This document shows, one piece after another, positions 56,480 to 57,821 of a DNA stretch of 57,821 bases (position 1 is its first letter; each line of letters starts with the position of its first letter). Under the pieces are notes generated by a model, which searched no databases, had not been told where the DNA came from, and was given only the letters and a program-made list of their open reading frames with translations. A program made the translations under genes and the position numbers. This DNA comes from a virus, in IMG/VR virus record IMGVR_UViG_3300041402_001073, positions 1-57,821 of that record, one strand, 5' to 3'.

Positions 56480-57525
56480 GGGCAAATCCATTCGTAGATG
56501 GAGAGTTGATTAACATATTGAATATTCCCGCTAGTACAAGTATCAGGCCAACAACTAGGAACGCTTGGCCCAAAAATACTACACTCGGGACAGTTTATAA
56601 ACTTACATCTATAAGTACCTGTATACCTAAGAACACCTATAACACAATCTTGAGGAGAGCTAGAGCCTGTATGAGCATTTGCACACGCATCGGCTATATG
56701 TGCGCATGTAGGGCCACTAACTCCACCAGTATCCGAGCTAATAACACTCCATTGACCAAAGCCTATTACTCTAACCTGTTTATCTTGGCAGACCGAATGA
56801 TGAACTGTTATAGTTCCACAAGCTGTACCATCTGTAGTAAGCAGCCCATTTTGATCTATACTTGCACCTGTGCCTGTTACTGACCAAACCCCACCACTGC
56901 CAGGGCAAAAGTATTGCTTAGTATCATTCCTTCCTATTTCATAGTCGGTACCATCTTCAGTCAGACAACAATCTGATACACAATCATCTGCACTCTCACA
57001 ATCACAATCCGTACAATCAAGACAATCACCAGAACTGTCCTCTAACCATATAGTACCAGAAGCACATCCACAATTATCACAAGCACTGTATATTATCCAA
57101 GGAGGGTATGAGCCTTGGCAAACACCTTCCTCTAATGTGATAAGCCCTGTGGCTGGGTCTATAACTGCTATATCACCATTCTCATTAACTTCAGAAAAAA
57201 ATGGGTCCATAGAATATGTGACATCACCAACTGCACCTGAAACTCTCGTCTGGAATTCTTTAACATCACCATCTCTAGGAATACCACCTTCCCCGCTTCC
57301 CCACTCTGTCTGGGTTAAAACCGTTAAAGATCTGCCGGCACAACCATCACCTTTTACTTGCCGCGGTAAAACAGGATATGGGAATGGTCTATATGTTCCT
57401 TCATGGTAATTCTCCACTTCTGCGAAGTTTCCAGCCAGCCAAGGTTTCTTTCTCTTGGGAGGATAATCCTTTTTCGTAGACCTCGTAATGTCCCTTATAT
57501 TTTTAGAAAGCCATGGCTTAAACAT
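56476..57525 (-). CDS. Cysteine-rich virion/tail protein with Ig-like segments
   Basis: 349 residues with 24 cysteines, a dozen of them within about residues 135-195 (SACDNCGCASG, DCLDCTDCDCESADDC). The sequence includes bacterial-Ig-like strands (GGVWSVTGTGASIDQNGLLT, FGQWSVISSDTG). No signal peptide. It follows the large beta-rich protein with two bases between stop and start. Many cysteines suggest disulfide or metal-stabilised folding after release. Probably a tail-associated protein. Confidence 0.6.
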   Translation of the reverse strand: MFKPWLSKNIRDITRSTKKDYPPKRKKPWLAGNFAEVENYHEGTYRPFPYPVLPRQVKGDGCAGRSLTVLTQTEWGSGEGGIPRDGDVKEFQTRVSGAVGDVTYSMDPFFSEVNENGDIAVIDPATGLITLEEGVCQGSYPPWIIYSACDNCGCASGTIWLEDSSGDCLDCTDCDCESADDCVSDCCLTEDGTDYEIGRNDTKQYFCPGSGGVWSVTGTGASIDQNGLLTTDGTACGTITVHHSVCQDKQVRVIGFGQWSVISSDTGGVSGPTCAHIADACANAHTGSSSPQDCVIGVLRYTGTYRCKFINCPECSIFGPSVPSCWPDTCTSGNIQYVNQLSIYEWICP

Positions 57526-57526
57526 A

Positions 57527-57821
57527 TTATTCCGTTACTTCATCTAGTCCAAAGCCCCCTTCTATATATCTGGCGGGAACATTGGGTGTAGAGTGCTGAT
57601 ACTTTATAGAAAGATGGTCGCCTATGATTTCACTACCAGCCCTATGCTTAAAGTCTACATGAGGCTTATCTGATGGGTTTGGCACCTGAGTTAATTTCTT
57701 TTCATGATTAAATGTTGTACTTCCATCTATCGCAACGGTTCTTACTATTTCACCAGAGGCCTCGGCTCCACATCTAAAGACTTCTTCCATCCATTGTATT
57801 CTTCTTCCATTGCCATCGATC
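57527..57821 (-). CDS. C-terminal part of the large beta-rich virion protein
   Basis: Right-hand end of the gene that starts at 2633. This stretch encodes the last ~97 residues: RRIQWMEEVFRCGAEASGEI, STTFNHEKKL, GDHLSIKYQHSTPN and a unique end EGGFGLDEVTE. A separate start at an internal ATG (57788-57790) is unlikely, since the frame continues upstream through the repeat. TAA at 57527-57529. Confidence 0.78.
   Translation of the reverse strand, partial: IDGNGRRIQWMEEVFRCGAEASGEIVRTVAIDGSTTFNHEKKLTQVPNPSDKPHVDFKHRAGSEIIGDHLSIKYQHSTPNVPARYIEGGFGLDEVTE
57558..57821. repeat. Right copy of the terminal direct repeat
   Basis: Matches bases 1-264; the final 127 bases are identical. This copy continues into a complete reading frame with a stop codon, so it is taken as the reference version of the join, while the left copy is cut off by the window edge. 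Confidence 0.9.

Overview
The window is essentially one complete genome of a short-tailed (podovirus-like) temperate phage. Bases 1-264 recur at 57558-57821 and one gene reads across the join, so the sequence is best seen as a circle of about 57,557 bases. The assignment rests on an N4-gp56-type major capsid protein, a portal, a large terminase, a head-tail adaptor and a giant ejection/polyvalent protein, with no tape measure or tail-tube gene. A tyrosine integrase, a Cro/CI-like repressor and a candidate operator indicate lysogeny. The host looks Gram-negative: the phage carries an outer-membrane beta-barrel protein, several Sec signal peptides, strong AGGAGG ribosome sites and sigma70-like TTGACA promoters. 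I cannot name the host from the sequence.

Layout. The leftward late block runs from about 25.2 kb down to base 1 and continues, through the join, from 57.8 kb to 48.5 kb. It starts with a promoter and a dcm methylase containing a second gene in another frame. Small accessory genes follow, then rtcB with a tRNA-Pro directly behind it, an outer-membrane protein, small/large terminase and portal. After a terminator come scaffold, capsid, head proteins and adaptor, a run of exported beta-rich proteins, the lysis cassette (holin-like, amidase, TM/coiled-coil protein, papain-like enzyme) and the tail/ejection proteins. The gap 25.3-26.45 kb holds DnaA boxes and is the likely origin. A rightward block (26.5-30.7 kb) of small early genes carries three copies of a structured intergenic element, a CheY-like receiver and a SPOUT RNA methyltransferase.

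The leftward block 46.2-30.8 kb is replication and recombination: repressor, HNH nucleases, SMC-like ATPase, RecE-like exonuclease, a putative recombination partner, RusA, a J-domain protein, a replication initiator-like protein and a DnaB helicase. Three further homing-type genes sit here. A rightward integrase block (46.3-48.5 kb) ends at a bidirectional terminator facing the end of the late block.

The most unusual points are these: five signal-peptide-bearing proteins inside the structural cassette; a well-supported overlapping gene within dcm; an RNA repair/modification set (RtcB, tRNA-Pro, SPOUT methylase); repeated structured RNA elements between early genes; an HNH endonuclease fused in frame inside an ASCH-like protein; and a structured RNA that is also read as protein upstream of a homing-type gene. 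Family names come from recognising motifs by eye; no database search was possible.
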